Assembly: GCA_041398665.1 (NCBI GenBank)
Contig: JAWKUH010000015.1
Span: forward strand, 58,133 to 122,132
Source: Rohdeia sp041398665
GTDB taxonomy: Bacteria > Planctomycetota > UBA1135 > GCA-002686595
DNA: 64,000 nt
Direction of reading: 5' to 3'
Below are positions 1 through 10,758 of the stretch, one piece after another (the stretch's first letter is position 1; the number at the start of each line of letters is the position of its first letter). Below the pieces are notes generated by a model. It saw only the letters and a program-made list of their open reading frames with translations, did no database searches and was not told where the DNA came from. The position numbers were made by a program, and so were the translations under genes.

Positions 1-1358
1 CATCGCACGTCGAGCGGATTCGCTTCGACCGTGAAGTCCTCGAGGAGCTCGTCGCCGAGGATGCGCCACTCGCCGTCGACGTCGCCGACCGTGAACAGAC
101 CCGCGTACTCCTGCGTGCGCTCGTGGCTATGTCCGAAGTGCGTCACGACGCCGTCGACCTGCCAGCGCGTCCGCACCGTGAAGCCGTCCGCGTCGTACTG
201 CGCGAGGTGTCCGCTCGACTCGAGGTGCGTCTCGAGGTGACGCACGGCCTTCACGCGGCTCTCCGCCCCGCCCTGGTCCTGCATGATCAGGCTGCGGAAG
301 ATCTGTTGGTAGACCGCGTCGAGCTGGTCGCCCGCCACGCAGTGCGCCAGCGCGTCGTAGATCTCGTCGCGGTCCTCGAAGTCGAAGGCCGTGTACATGT
401 TGGTGTGCAGCGGCTCGAAGATCGCGACGGCCTCCGGCTCGGTGACGGCCTCGGCGTCGCCGACCTCGAACTCGGCGCGCCCGTAGGGGAGGAGCGCGGC
501 GGCGAGCACGAACCCGATCGCGGCCGCCGAGAAGACCCTGGGCCGCGCGGGACGCGCCGCGCGCAGGCCCGCGAACAGCGCGAACAGCGAGCAGCACGCG
601 AGGACCAGCGTCGGGATCGGGACCGCGACGCGCTCCGGCTCCTTCGCCTCGAGGACCGGCAGGAAGCGCTCGAGCGCGCTCGTCACGTGGCCGTGCCACA
701 CGAACTCGGGTTCCTCGACCGTGAACTCGAGCGGCGAGTCGCCGCTGCCGTCGTTGATCTGCGCGCGGATCACCATCGGCGGCGGGATGCGCTCGCGCGT
801 CAGCGCCCAGTCGGAGTTCTGCGACCAGTTGGGCGGGAAGAGTTCGCGCTCCCACAGGATCGAGACGCGCGAGGGCTCGACGTCGGTGGGGAAGACGAGC
901 TTGAACTCGGTCAGGGTCTGCGCCCGCGCACCGAAGACCGGTGCGTACTTCGCCATCTCGGGCAGGGCCTCGAGCACGCGCAGCTCGCCGTCGAGCTCGG
1001 GCATGACCCGCTCCCCGTCGATCGTCACGACGAGGTGTTCGGAGAAGGTGTCGAACAGGACGTGGAGCAGCGGGTCGTACTCCGCCTCGTCGAGCTTCTC
1101 CTCCAGCTCGCGCACGAAGTCGGTGACCTCGTCGCAGTAGGCCAGGTTCGGCGAGAGCTTGAAGCGGACGCCGCTCGTGTCGATGCGGATGCGGACGTCG
1201 ATGTCGGGTCCGTCCGAGGGGTGGAGACCGGCGCGGGTGTCCGCCGTTCGCGCCGGGGCCCCCGCTGCAGCAGCCGCGGTCCAGAGGGGGACGGCGACCG
1301 CGAGCAGCGCGACGGCGAGGCGCGCGAAGCGCCCGAAGGGGAGTTCCGGGGTCGTCAC
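1..1358 (-). CDS. Secreted/membrane-anchored protein of unknown function (C-terminus beyond window)
   Basis: I do not recognise this family. Translated by hand on the minus strand, one frame stays open from GTG at 1358 down to base 1, so the gene runs off the left edge. The N-terminus has a basic start and a long Ala/Leu/Val stretch (FARLAVALLAVAVPLW) that reads as a signal peptide or anchor. A soluble domain of about 230 residues follows, with motifs such as LSPNLAYCDEVTDFV and FKLVFPTDVEPSRVSILW. A second hydrophobic segment (PTLVLACCSLFALFAG, near residue 250) is followed by an acidic domain with no visible catalytic motif. GTG is preferred as the start because a TACGTT box lies 8 nt upstream and no Shine-Dalgarno is present. 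The other frames over this stretch are Arg-rich and look like shadows. It is divergent from the peptidase gene at 1731. Confidence 0.75.
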   Translation of the reverse strand, partial: MTTPELPFGRFARLAVALLAVAVPLWTAAAAAGAPARTADTRAGLHPSDGPDIDVRIRIDTSGVRFKLSPNLAYCDEVTDFVRELEEKLDEAEYDPLLHVLFDTFSEHLVVTIDGERVMPELDGELRVLEALPEMAKYAPVFGARAQTLTEFKLVFPTDVEPSRVSILWERELFPPNWSQNSDWALTRERIPPPMVIRAQINDGSGDSPLEFTVEEPEFVWHGHVTSALERFLPVLEAKEPERVAVPIPTLVLACCSLFALFAGLRAARPARPRVFSAAAIGFVLAAALLPYGRAEFEVGDAEAVTEPEAVAIFEPLHTNMYTAFDFEDRDEIYDALAHCVAGDQLDAVYQQIFRSLIMQDQGGAESRVKAVRHLETHLESSGHLAQYDADGFTVRTRWQVDGVVTHFGHSHERTQEYAGLFTVGDVDGEWRILGDELLEDFTVEANPLDVR

Positions 1359-1730
1359 GGGCGACAAACGTACAATCCTCGGGGTGCCGGGTGCGTAGTG
1401 AGGTGTCCCACGTCCCCGGCGCGTGTCCGGTCCGCAGCGAGCGGATCCGACGACACGAGACGCGTCCCTTCCGCCGAAGCCCACTCCCACCTCGTTCTCG
1501 ACGACGACCCCGACGGCGACCCCGTCGGAGTCGGAGCGCTCCTCGCGGCCGCGAGGGATCGCGATCCGAGACGCCCGGAAAGGACTCCGACGGATCGATC
1601 TCGCGCTCGTGTTCGTCCCGTACGAAGATGCGGGCCCCCTGCGTTGGCCCCGTCGCCCCCGAACACGCGAACGGCTCCCGACCCCGACGGTCCTCGACCA
1701 CGAACCGGACCGCCACCCCCGTACCAGACG
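1359..1730. other. Divergent intergenic region, no gene seen
   Basis: This 372-base gap separates the divergent genes at 1358 (minus) and 1731 (plus). Short open frames cross it, but they are low-complexity (Arg, Pro, Ser and Thr rich) and show no recognisable domain. It probably holds the promoters of both genes. Apart from the TACGTT box at 1367-1372 I see no clear element. Confidence 0.5.
1367..1372 (-). promoter_or_regulatory. Putative -10 box, leaderless start of the gene at 1358
   Basis: On the minus strand TACGTT lies 8 nt before the GTG start, and no Shine-Dalgarno lies between. A start point 6-8 nt after the box would coincide with the start codon. No sigma70-like -35 is evident. 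Confidence 0.4.
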
Positions 1731-3719
1731 ATGAAGACGACCGATCCCGTGCCGGCCGCTCCGGCGACGCTCCTCCTCCTCGGCCTCACCCTGGCCGCGT
1801 TCTCGACGACGACCGTCGGAGCGACGCTCGCCCAGACGGCCGACGCGACGGCCGCCGAGGAGCCGACGATCGAGGAAGCGATCCAGGCCGCGTCACCGCT
1901 CGTCCGCGAGTACAACGACCACCTCTCCTTCCTCGGCCACCCCTTCCTCGACGGACGCATCCCCGGCAGCCGCGGGATGGAGATCGCGAAGGACTACGTC
2001 GAGGACCACTTCCGCGCGGCCGGCCTGCAGCCCGCCTACGTCGACGCCTCGGGGAACCCGTCGTTCCGCCAGGACTTCCCGATCTCCACGCAGTCGGACC
2101 TCGTGTCGCAGGCCTTCTCGGTCGGCTCGTACTCGGCCACGCCGGGCACCGACTTCACGGGCCTCAGCATCGGCGGCAGCGGCACCGTGACGGGCGAGGC
2201 GGTGTTCGTCGGCTACTCGATCGAGCGCGGTTCGGGCGGCTACTCGAGCTACGCCGAGGGCGACGACCTGCACGGCAAGATCGCGGTCATGTTCCGCTTC
2301 GAGCCGATGAACGAGGACGGCTCGAGCCAGTGGAACGAGCGCGGTTGGAGCGCGCGCGCGGGCTTCGCGCGCAAGGTCGGCGACGCCGTCGACCGCGGCG
2401 CGGCCGGCGTGCTCATCGTCAACCCGCCGGGCTGCGCCGACGAGCGCGCGGAGTCGCTGCCGCTGTTCTCGAGCTCCGGTCGTTCGCGCGTCGACGTCCC
2501 CGTCGCGTGCCTCTCGATCTCGGCGGGCGAGGCGCTCGTTCGCGCGGCGGGTCCGCAGGGCAAGGACCTCCTGGCGCTGCGCAAGGAGGCCGACGCGGGT
2601 CGCGTGTTCCTCCCGCTCCGCGGGACCTGCACGCTCTCCGTGATCTCCGAGGAGAAGGAACTCGTCGGACAGAACGTCAGCGGCCTGATCCCCGGCCGCG
2701 GCGCGCTCGCGAACGAGATCGTCGTCGTCGGCGCGCACCTCGACCACCTCGGCATGGGTCAGTACGGCTCGCGCGGCTTCCCCGGTGAGCTCCACCCCGG
2801 CGCCGACGACAACGCGAGCGGCAGCGCGGCGATGATCATGCTCGGGGAGCGCTTCGTGAAGTGGTACGCGGAACAGCCGGAGGACGCGAACCTGCGCACC
2901 CTGCTGATCCAGTGCTACGACGCGGAGGAGGCGGGCCTCGTCGGCTCGTTCTACTACTCGCGCAACCCGATCCGCCCGATCGAGGACCACGTCCTCATGC
3001 TCAACTTCGACATGATCGGGCGCATCGTCGACCGCAAGCTCGCGGTCAGCGGCCTCGACAGCGCGCGCGGCCTCAAGGAGTGGGTCGAGCCCTACCTCGC
3101 CGCGAGCCCGCTCGACGTCGTTCGCAAGGGCGACGCTCCCGCGGCAAGCGACCACTGGCCGTTCTACCAGGCCGGCGTCCCCGTCCTGTTCGCGATCTGC
3201 GAGCCGCTCCACGCGGACTACCACACGCCGCGCGACACCGTCGACAAGATCAACCGCGTCGACGCCGTGCGTTCCATGTTGCTGTGGGAGGACATCGCGC
3301 GCGCGATGATCGTCCGCCCGGAGCGCTTCGAGTACGCCGGCGCCACGCGCCAGGGGAGCCGCACCAGGGAGCGCGACGACGAGGCGCAGGCGCCGCCGCC
3401 GTCGCAGGAGCCGCCGGCGACGGGCGGCGGTCCCGCGGGCTCGCGCGTCCGGCTCGGCATCCAGCCGGTGGGCGCTTCCTACGACCCGAACTGGGAGGAC
3501 GGCGTCGAGGTCGAGTCCGTCACCGCCGACAGTCCGGCCGCGAAGGCGGGCCTGCAGATCGGCGACAACATGATCAAGTGGGGCGGCAAGGAGCTGAAGA
3601 ACGCGGCGGACCTCGGCGCCTTCCTCCGCGAGCACGAACCCGGCGACAAGGTCGAGATCGTCGTCGTCCGCGACGGCGCCGAGGTCACCTTGACCGTCGA
3701 GCTCGCCGAGCGCGGCTGA
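1731..3719 (+). CDS. Secreted M28-family aminopeptidase with C-terminal PDZ domain
   Basis: This is a 662-residue zinc peptidase of the M28 family. A hydrophobic N-terminus (ATLLLLGLTLAAFSTT) suggests export to the periplasm or surface. A PA-like insert precedes the catalytic domain. The expected metal-ligand motifs are present in order: GAHLDHLG (about residue 334), HPGADDNASG (about 355), DAEEAGLVGS (about 396), NFDMIGR (about 424) and DYHTPRDT (about 496). A PDZ domain occupies about residues 573-662 (VESVTADSPAAKAGL, KVEIVVVRDG). PDZ fusions in this family usually modulate substrate or partner binding. ATG at 1731 is chosen because it begins the signal sequence; the open frame extends far upstream, but that part is Arg-rich shadow of the minus-strand gene. 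The substrate cannot be read from the sequence. Confidence 0.9.
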   Translation: MKTTDPVPAAPATLLLLGLTLAAFSTTTVGATLAQTADATAAEEPTIEEAIQAASPLVREYNDHLSFLGHPFLDGRIPGSRGMEIAKDYVEDHFRAAGLQPAYVDASGNPSFRQDFPISTQSDLVSQAFSVGSYSATPGTDFTGLSIGGSGTVTGEAVFVGYSIERGSGGYSSYAEGDDLHGKIAVMFRFEPMNEDGSSQWNERGWSARAGFARKVGDAVDRGAAGVLIVNPPGCADERAESLPLFSSSGRSRVDVPVACLSISAGEALVRAAGPQGKDLLALRKEADAGRVFLPLRGTCTLSVISEEKELVGQNVSGLIPGRGALANEIVVVGAHLDHLGMGQYGSRGFPGELHPGADDNASGSAAMIMLGERFVKWYAEQPEDANLRTLLIQCYDAEEAGLVGSFYYSRNPIRPIEDHVLMLNFDMIGRIVDRKLAVSGLDSARGLKEWVEPYLAASPLDVVRKGDAPAASDHWPFYQAGVPVLFAICEPLHADYHTPRDTVDKINRVDAVRSMLLWEDIARAMIVRPERFEYAGATRQGSRTRERDDEAQAPPPSQEPPATGGGPAGSRVRLGIQPVGASYDPNWEDGVEVESVTADSPAAKAGLQIGDNMIKWGGKELKNAADLGAFLREHEPGDKVEIVVVRDGAEVTLTVELAERG

Positions 3720-3918
3720 GCGCCGGCGAGATCGACCCGCACGAGGTCGACCCGATCGAGAGTGGCGGCCGCGTCCTTCGACTCCGGAGGGCGCGGCCGC
3801 CGCGCCTCGGGGCCGCCCGTGAGACTCCGTCGGATGGCGTCCCGGCGTGGCCCGCGGCCCTCGACGGGGGTACCATCGGCCCTTCGCCGAGTCCTTGCAC
3901 GCGGCTCACCGACCGTCC

Positions 3919-6900
3919 ATGAGCGAAGCCACGACCGACGCGCCGTACCGGCCGAAGAACCCCATCCGGATCGTCACGGCGGCGTCGCTCTTCGACGGGC
4001 ACGACGCGGCGATCAACATCATGCGGCGCCTGCTGCAGAAGCAGGGGGCCGAGGTCATCCACCTCGGCCACGACCGCTCGGTCGCCGAGGTCGTGGACTG
4101 CGCGATCCAGGAGGACGTGCAGGGCATCGCGCTCACGTCCTACCAGGGCGGGCACGTGGAGTACCTGACGTACATGCGTCAGCTCCTCGACGGGCGCAGC
4201 GCCGACATCCGCATCGTCGGCGGGGGCGGCGGGACGATCCTCCCGACCGAGATCGAGGAGCTGCACGCGGCGGGGATCGACCGCATCTACTCCCCGGACG
4301 ACGGCCGCTCCCTGGGTCTCGAGGGGATGATCGCGGACGTCCTGCGCCGCTGCGACCGGCCGCCGGCGCGGCCGGAGGACCTCGCGCTGGTCGAGCGGCT
4401 CTCGTCGGGCGACGTCTTCGCGATCGCGCGCCTCATCAGCGTCGCCGAGAACCTGCCGGAGCTCCAGGACGAGCTCGACCGCCAGCTCGCGGCCGTCGCG
4501 CCGCAACGCAAGGTGCCCGTCCTCGGCATCACCGGCACGGGCGGGGCCGGCAAGTCGTCGATGGTGGACGAGCTGGTCCGCCGCTTCCTCGCGGACTTCC
4601 GCGAGGAGCGCGTCGCGATCATCAGCGTCGACCCGAGCAAGCGAAGGTCCGGAGGCGCGCTCCTCGGCGACCGCATCCGCATGAACGCGATCTCGAACGA
4701 GCGCGTCTACATGCGGTCCCTGGCGACGCGCCAGTCGAACCTCGCGCTCTGTCCGCGCACGTGCGCCAGAGCATCGACATCTGCAAGGCGGCCGGCTTCG
4801 ACCTCGTCATCGTCGAGACCAGCGGCATCGGCCAGTCGGACACCGAGATCGTCGACCACAGCGACGTCTCGCTCTACGTCATGACCGCGGAGTACGGCGC
4901 GGCGACCCAGCTCGAGAAGATCGACATGCTGGACTTCGCCGACGTCATCGCGATCAACAAGTTCGACAAGCGCGGGTCGCTCGACGCGCTGCGCGACGTG
5001 CGCAAGCAGTACCGGCGCAACCACAACGCGTTCGAGGGCGAGGACGACGACCTCCCGGTGGTCGGCACCATCGCCGCGCAGTTCAACGACCACGGCACGA
5101 ACGTCCTGTACTCGCGCCTGATGGCGGCGATCGAGACGAAGACCGGAGCCGGACTGGTCTCGCACTTCAACCCGGAGTCGGGCGTCGCGGAGAAGCGCTA
5201 CGTCATCCCCGGTGACCGTCAGCGCTACCTGTCGGAGATCGCGGAGCGCGGCGACTCCTACGAGACGTTCGTGCGCGAGCAGGCAGGCATCGCGCGCAAG
5301 CTGTACCAGCTCTCCGGCACGATCGAGCAGCTCCGCGAGCGCGTCGGCGTCCGGCACATCCAGGTCGACGACGCCGCGCTCCAGGGCGGTTCCGACGTCG
5401 TCCGCGTGATCGAGCACGTCGAGGGCGAGCCGGACTACCTCGCGGACCTCGTGCGGCTCTACCGCGAGACCGAAGCGCGGCTCGACCCCTCTGCCGCGAC
5501 CTCCTGCGCACGTGGAAGGACGTGCAGCGCCGCTACGCCGCGGACAAGTACCAGTTCAAGGTTCGCGACCGCGTCATCGAGCAGGACCTGCACACGACGA
5601 CTGTCCGGCCTGCGCGTGCCGAAGGTCGCGCTCCCGAGGTACCGGGACTGGGGCGACCTGCTCGTGTGGCTGCTGCGCGAGAACACGCCGGGGCACTTCC
5701 CGTTCACCGCCGGCGTCTTCCCGCTGAAGCGCGAGGGCGAGGACCCCGCGCGCATGTTCGCGGGCGAGGGCGCGTCGGAGCGCACGAACCGCCGCTTCCA
5801 TTTCGTCAGCCACGGCCTGCCGGCCAGCGACTCTCCACGGCGTTCGACTCCGTCACGCTCTACGGCGAGGACCCGCACGAGCGGCCCGACATCTACGGCA
5901 AGGTCGGCAACTCCGGCGTGTCGGTGGCGTCGCTCGACGACGCGAAGCGCCTCTACAGCGGCTTCGACCTGTGCGACCCGTCGACGTCGGTGTCGATGAC
6001 GATCAACGGCCCGGCGCCGATGGTGCTGGGCTTCTTCCTCAACGCGGCGATCGACCAGCAGTGCGAGAAGGCGCTGCGCGAGCAGGGCAAGCTGCAGGAG
6101 GCGAACGACCGCGTCGACGACCTCTACCGCGCCCGCGGCGTCCAGCGCCCGCGCTACCGCGGCGACCTGCCCGCGGGCAACGACGGGCTCGGTCTGGCGC
6201 TCCTCGGCGTGTCGGCCGACCGCGTCGTCGAGCCCGAGCTGTACGCGAAGGTGAAGGCCGACACGCTGCGCCGTGTGCGCGGCACGGTGCAGGCCGACAT
6301 CCTCAAGGAGGACCAGGCCCAGAACACCTGCATCTTCTCGACGGAGTTCGCGCTGCGGATGATGGGCGACATCCAGCACTACTTCGTGCGGAACGACGTC
6401 CGGAACTTCTACTCGGTCTCCATCTCCGGCTACCACATCGCCGAGGCCGGCGCGAACCCGGTCACGCAGCTCGCCTTCACGCTCGCCAACGGGTTCACCT
6501 ACGTCGAGTACTACCTGTCGCGGGGCATGCGGATCGACGACTTCGCCCCGAACCTGTCGTTCTTCTTCTCGAACGGCGTCGACCCGGAGTACTCCGTCAT
6601 CGGACGGGTCGCGCGACGCATCTGGGCGAAGGCGATCAAGAACCTCTACGGCGGCAACGAGCGCTCGCAGAAGCTCAAGTACCACATCCAGACGAGCGGC
6701 CGCAGCCTCCACGCGCAGGAGATCGCCTTCAACGACATCCGCACGACGCTGCAGGCGCTGTACGCGATCTACGACAACTGCAACTCGCTTCACACCAACG
6801 CGTACGACGAGGCCATCACGACGCCGACGGAGGAGAGCGTGCGCCGCGCGCTCGCCATCCAGCTCATCATCAACAAGGAGCTCGGCCTCGCGAAGAACGA

Positions 6901-7378
6901 GAACCCCCTCCAGGGTGCGTTCGTGATCGAGGAGCTGACGGACCTCGTCGAGGAGGCCGTCATGCACGAGTTCCGCAGCATCTCCGAGCGCGGCGGCGTC
7001 CTGGGCGCGATGGAGCGCATGTACCAGCGCTCGAAGATCCAGGAGGAGTCGCTCTTCTACGAGACGAAGAAGCACACGGGAGAGCTCCCGATCGTGGGCG
7101 TCAACACGTTCCTCGATCCCAAGGGCTCGCCGACGATCGTCCCGGCCGAGGTCGTGCGCTCGACGACGGCCGAGCGCGACGCGTGCATCGAGGACGTGGA
7201 GCGCGTCCGCCGGTTCAACGGACCGGAGAGCGCCAAGCACGTCGCCGAGCTCAAGCGCTCCGCGCTCGAGGGCGGGAACGTGTTCGAACGCCTCGTCGAG
7301 GCGACCAAGACGTGCACGCTCGGGCAACTGACGCACGCCCTCTACGAGGTCGGCGGTCAGTACCGACGCAACATGTGA
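3919..7378 (+). pseudogene. icmF: Fused isobutyryl-CoA mutase IcmF, interrupted by four frameshifts
   Basis: IcmF interconverts isobutyryl-CoA and n-butyryl-CoA (and related acyl-CoAs) using adenosylcobalamin. All its parts are visible: an N-terminal B12-binding domain (ASLFDGHDAAINI, DxHxxG-type motif), a MeaB-like G-protein domain with P-loop GTGGAGKSS near residue 210, and a C-terminal mutase domain (TAGVFPLKREGEDP, FDSVTLYGEDP, SMTINGPAPM). The coding frame changes near 4760, 5492, 5600 and 5832. Three of these changes fit loss of one base; the one near 5600 is an extra base or loss of two. The protein sequence on either side of every break is well conserved, which favours sequencing or assembly error over old decay, but a real recent pseudogene cannot be excluded. 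ATG at 3919 begins the B12 domain. It is the first gene of an operon with mutA, mutB and meaB. The total length of about 1150 codons is normal for IcmF. Confidence 0.85.
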
Positions 7379-7400
7379 GAGCGGACCGGAGGAGCCCACG

Positions 7401-8609
7401 GTGAAGCAGGACGCGCGATTGCGCGCCGCGACGCGCGAGGAATGGCGCGAACGCGTGCGCGCGGAGCTCGAGGACGAGGACCCCGACGTCGAACTCGCCC
7501 GCCGGACCCCGGCAGGTGCGGTCGCGCTGGCGGTGTACGGTCCGGAGAAGGGGCCCGTCGGTGATCGGTACGAGGGCGTTCGGCCCGACGCGGGCTGGGT
7601 CGCCACGGAGACCGTCGACCTCGGTGACGACGACGCGGCGACGCGCGCGAGCGACGCTCGGCGCCTCGGCATCGAGTCGCTGCGGCTCGTCGACACGAGT
7701 GGTCGCGCCGACGTCGCGGGCTTCGTCGAGGCACTGGACGGTGCCGGCGCGCGCTTCGTCGCGACGTGTCCGCGGATCCTCGAGGCGGCGCTGCGGTCCC
7801 ACGCAACGTGCGTCGGCGCGATCGACCCGTTCCGCGCCTCGACGCTGGCGCCGGTCTCCGCGCCGATCGACCTCGCGGTCGATGCGAGGGCGATCGAGCT
7901 CGTGCCGGCAGGAGTTCTCGCGCTCGAGGTCGATGCCTCGGGACTGCGCGAGCGCGGCGGCGACGCCGTGCTCGAGCTCGCGTGGTTCCTCGCGAGCGTC
8001 GTCGAGCGCTTCCGCGCGAACGCGGGCATCGCCCTGCGCTACGCCGTCCGCCTCGCGACGGGTCGCGACGTCTTCGAGGAGGTCGCGAAGCTGCGCGCGG
8101 CGCGCGCGCTCGCGGGCACGCTCGGGCACATGCTCGAACAGGAACGCTGGTCCGTCGAGATCCGCGCCGTCGGCCTGCGCCTCGCCCTCGCCGAGGTCGA
8201 CACCGCGACGAACGCCGTGCGCGCCTCGTCGCAAGCCGTGACCGCCGCGCTCGGCGGCGCGGACGCGATCGAGGTCCTGCCCTTCGAGGGAGCGACCGGG
8301 CGCGCGCTGCGGCTCTCGCGCACGACGCACGCCGTGCTGCGCGACGAGGCCTGGCTCGACGCCGTCGCCGACCCGACCGGCGGCGCGTGGTACGTCGAGG
8401 ACCTCACGGACCAGTTGGCGCGCGCCGCCTGGGAGCGTTTCCGCGACATCGAGCGCGCGGGCGGGCTCGCACGCTTCGTCGCTACCGGTGCGCTCGAGAG
8501 CTGTCTCGCCGAGGGGCGCTCGGCGCGCGACGCGGCGCTGGCCGACGGCTCGCTCGTCGTCGTCGGCGTCAACCGCTACACCGAGACGACCGGGAGGGCC
8601 GGACGATGA
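7401..8609 (+). CDS. mutA: Methylmalonyl-CoA mutase small (beta) subunit-like protein
   Basis: This 402-residue protein is the non-catalytic small subunit of a heterodimeric adenosylcobalamin-dependent acyl-CoA mutase. It shows the mutase barrel pattern (GRDVFEEVAKLRAAR, DPTGGAWYVEDLT, VVVGVNRYTE) but has no DxHxxG cobalamin motif. It is shorter than the roughly 600 residues usual for MutA because the C-terminal B12-like domain is missing. The GTG start is supported by GGAGG about 8 nt upstream. It lies 22 nt after icmF and overlaps mutB by 4 nt (ATGA), so the two subunits are probably translationally coupled. It is intact, although its neighbours on both sides are frameshifted. Confidence 0.85.
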   Translation: MKQDARLRAATREEWRERVRAELEDEDPDVELARRTPAGAVALAVYGPEKGPVGDRYEGVRPDAGWVATETVDLGDDDAATRASDARRLGIESLRLVDTSGRADVAGFVEALDGAGARFVATCPRILEAALRSHATCVGAIDPFRASTLAPVSAPIDLAVDARAIELVPAGVLALEVDASGLRERGGDAVLELAWFLASVVERFRANAGIALRYAVRLATGRDVFEEVAKLRAARALAGTLGHMLEQERWSVEIRAVGLRLALAEVDTATNAVRASSQAVTAALGGADAIEVLPFEGATGRALRLSRTTHAVLRDEAWLDAVADPTGGAWYVEDLTDQLARAAWERFRDIERAGGLARFVATGALESCLAEGRSARDAALADGSLVVVGVNRYTETTGRAGR

Positions 8610-10758
8610 GCGCGAACGACCTTCCCGACTTCGCGTCGCTCGACTTCGACGACGTCGCTGGTGGACCGCCCTGGGTGCTGCACGGCCGTCGCGATTCCTC
8701 GCCGACGCCCGAAGGCATCGAGTTGCTCGCGGCCTACGGCCCGTCGGACCGCGAGGGCACGTCGAGCACCGACTGGATGCCCGGCTTCGCGCCCTACGTG
8801 CGCGGCCCCTACACCACGATGTACGCGCGCCGTCCGTGGACGGTGCGCCAGTACGCGGGCTTCTCCACGGCGGAGGAGAGCAACGCCTTCTACCGCAAGA
8901 ACCTCGCGGCGGGTCAGCGCGGACTGTCCATCGCCTTCGACCTCGCGACGCACCGCGGCTACGACTCGGACCACGAGCGCGTCGCGGGCGACGTCGGGAT
9001 GGCGGGCGTCGCGATCGACTCGATCGAGGACATGCGCATCCTGTTCGACGGCATCCCGCTCGACAGGATGAGCGTGTCGATGACGATGAACGGCGCGGTG
9101 TTGCCGATCCTCGCGCTCTACGTCGTCGCCGCCGAGGAGCAGGGCGTCGCGCCCGAGAAGCTCACCGGGACCATCCAGAACGACATCCTCAAGGAGTTCA
9201 TGGTCCGGAACACGTACATCTACCCGCCCGCACCGTCGATGCGGATCGTGGGGGACGTGTTCCGCTACACGAGCGCGTGCATGCCGCGCTTCAACTCGAT
9301 CTCGATCTCCGGCTACCACATGCAGGAGGCCGGGGCGACCGCCGACGTCGAGCTCGCCTACACGCTCGCGGACGGACTGGAGTACGTGCGAGCGGGCATC
9401 GAGGCGGGGCTCGACGTCGACCGGTTCGCGCCGCGCCTCTCGTTCTTCTTCGCGATCGGCATGAACGCCTTCATGGAGGTCGCGAAGCTGCGCGCCGCGC
9501 GGCTGTTGTGGGCCGAGCTGATGGCGCCGTTCGAGCCGAAGGACGAGCGCTCGTCGATGCTCCGCACGCACTGCCAGACCTCGGGTTGGTCGCTCACGGC
9601 CACCGACGTCTGGAACAACGTGGTGCGCACGCACGTCGAGGCGCTCGCGGCGGTGCTCGGGCACACGCAGTCGCTGCACACGAACAGCCTCGACGAGGCG
9701 CTCGCGCTGCCCACCGACTTCTCGGCGCGCATCGCGCGCAACACCCAGCTCGTGCTCCAGGACGAGAGCGGCATCTGCCGGACGGCCGACCCGCTCGGCG
9801 GCAGCTACTACGTCGAGCGACTCACGCAGGAGGCTCGCCGAGAAGAGCTCGGAAGCACATCGCCGAGGTCGAAGGAACTCGGCGGCATGGCGCGCCATCG
9901 AGGCGGGCCTGCCGAAGCGCCGCATCGAGGAGTGCGCCGCGCGCGCGAGGCGCGCATCGACTCGGGCGAGCGCGTCATCGTCGGAGTCAACAAGCACCGC
10001 CCGGACCGCGCCGACGACGTGCCCGTGCTCAAGATCGACAACGCCGCGGTGCGCGCGCGCAGATCGAGCGCCTCGAAGCTCGGAAGGAGCGCGACGGCGC
10101 GGCCGTCGAGCGCGCGTTGGCCGCGCTCTCCGAGGTCGCCGCCGGAGCCGAGGGCAACCTGCTCGAGGCCTCGATCGCGGCGGCGCGCGTCGGCGCGACG
10201 GTGGGCGAGATGTCCTCCGCGTTGGAACGCGTGTTCGGACGGCACCGCGCCGAGCCGAGCGTGCTGCGCGGCGTGTACAAGAACGAGATGCCCGCCGACA
10301 ACAGGACGATCGCGGAGGCGCGCGAGCGCGTCGCCGCGTTCGCGCAGCGCGCGGGACGCCAGCCGCGCATCCTCGTCGCCAAGCTCGGCCAGGACGGCCA
10401 CGACCGCGGCCAGAAGGTCGTCGCGACGGCGCTCGCCGACCTGGGCTTCGACGTCGACGTCGGGTCGCTGTTCCAGACGCCCAGGGAGACGGCCCGTCAG
10501 GCGATCGAGAACGACGTGCACGTCGTCGGCGTGAGTTCGCTCGCGGCGGGGCACCTCACGCTCGTTCCGGCGCTGCGCGCCGAGCTCGACGCGCAGGGCG
10601 GGAAGGACGTCCTGATCGTCGTGGGCGGCGTCGTCCCGCCGGGCGACGTCCCGGCGCTGATCGAGGCCGGTGCCGTCGCCGTCTTCGGACCCGGCACCGT
10701 CATCACCGAGGCCGCGATCGGCCTCGTCGACGCGATCGAGGCGAAGGAGCGGGGTTGA
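8606..10758 (+). pseudogene. mutB: Methylmalonyl-CoA mutase large subunit, frameshift cluster at 9.83-10.06 kb
   Basis: This is the catalytic subunit that converts methylmalonyl-CoA to succinyl-CoA with adenosylcobalamin. The mutase domain is excellent (PYTTMYARRPWTVRQYAGF, MSVSMTMNGAVLPILAL, HCQTSGWSLTATDVW). The C-terminal B12 domain has the DxHxxG motif (KLGQDGHDRGQKV). Between about 9830 and 10060 the frame changes about six times, yet the expected residues can be followed by hopping frames (KHIAEVE, then LGGMA, then AIEAGLPKRRIEE, then ARIDSGERVIVGVN, then QIERLEA). From 10080 to the stop it is clean again. Such dense, short-range shifts in otherwise conserved sequence look like a poor-quality patch, although true decay remains possible. 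It overlaps mutA (ATGA) and meaB (TTGA) by 4 nt each. Confidence 0.85.

Noticed and set aside
123..1730. N-terminal extension of the M28 peptidase frame and a long minus frame at 127-1716
   Set aside because: Both are Arg/Asp/Glu-rich shadows of the true minus-strand gene at 1-1358; the peptidase has a clear signal peptide at 1731.
3720..3918. Possible cobalamin riboswitch before the mutase operon
   Set aside because: I could not find a B12-box-like core or a convincing set of helices in the 200 bases before icmF. A covariance-model search would be decisive.
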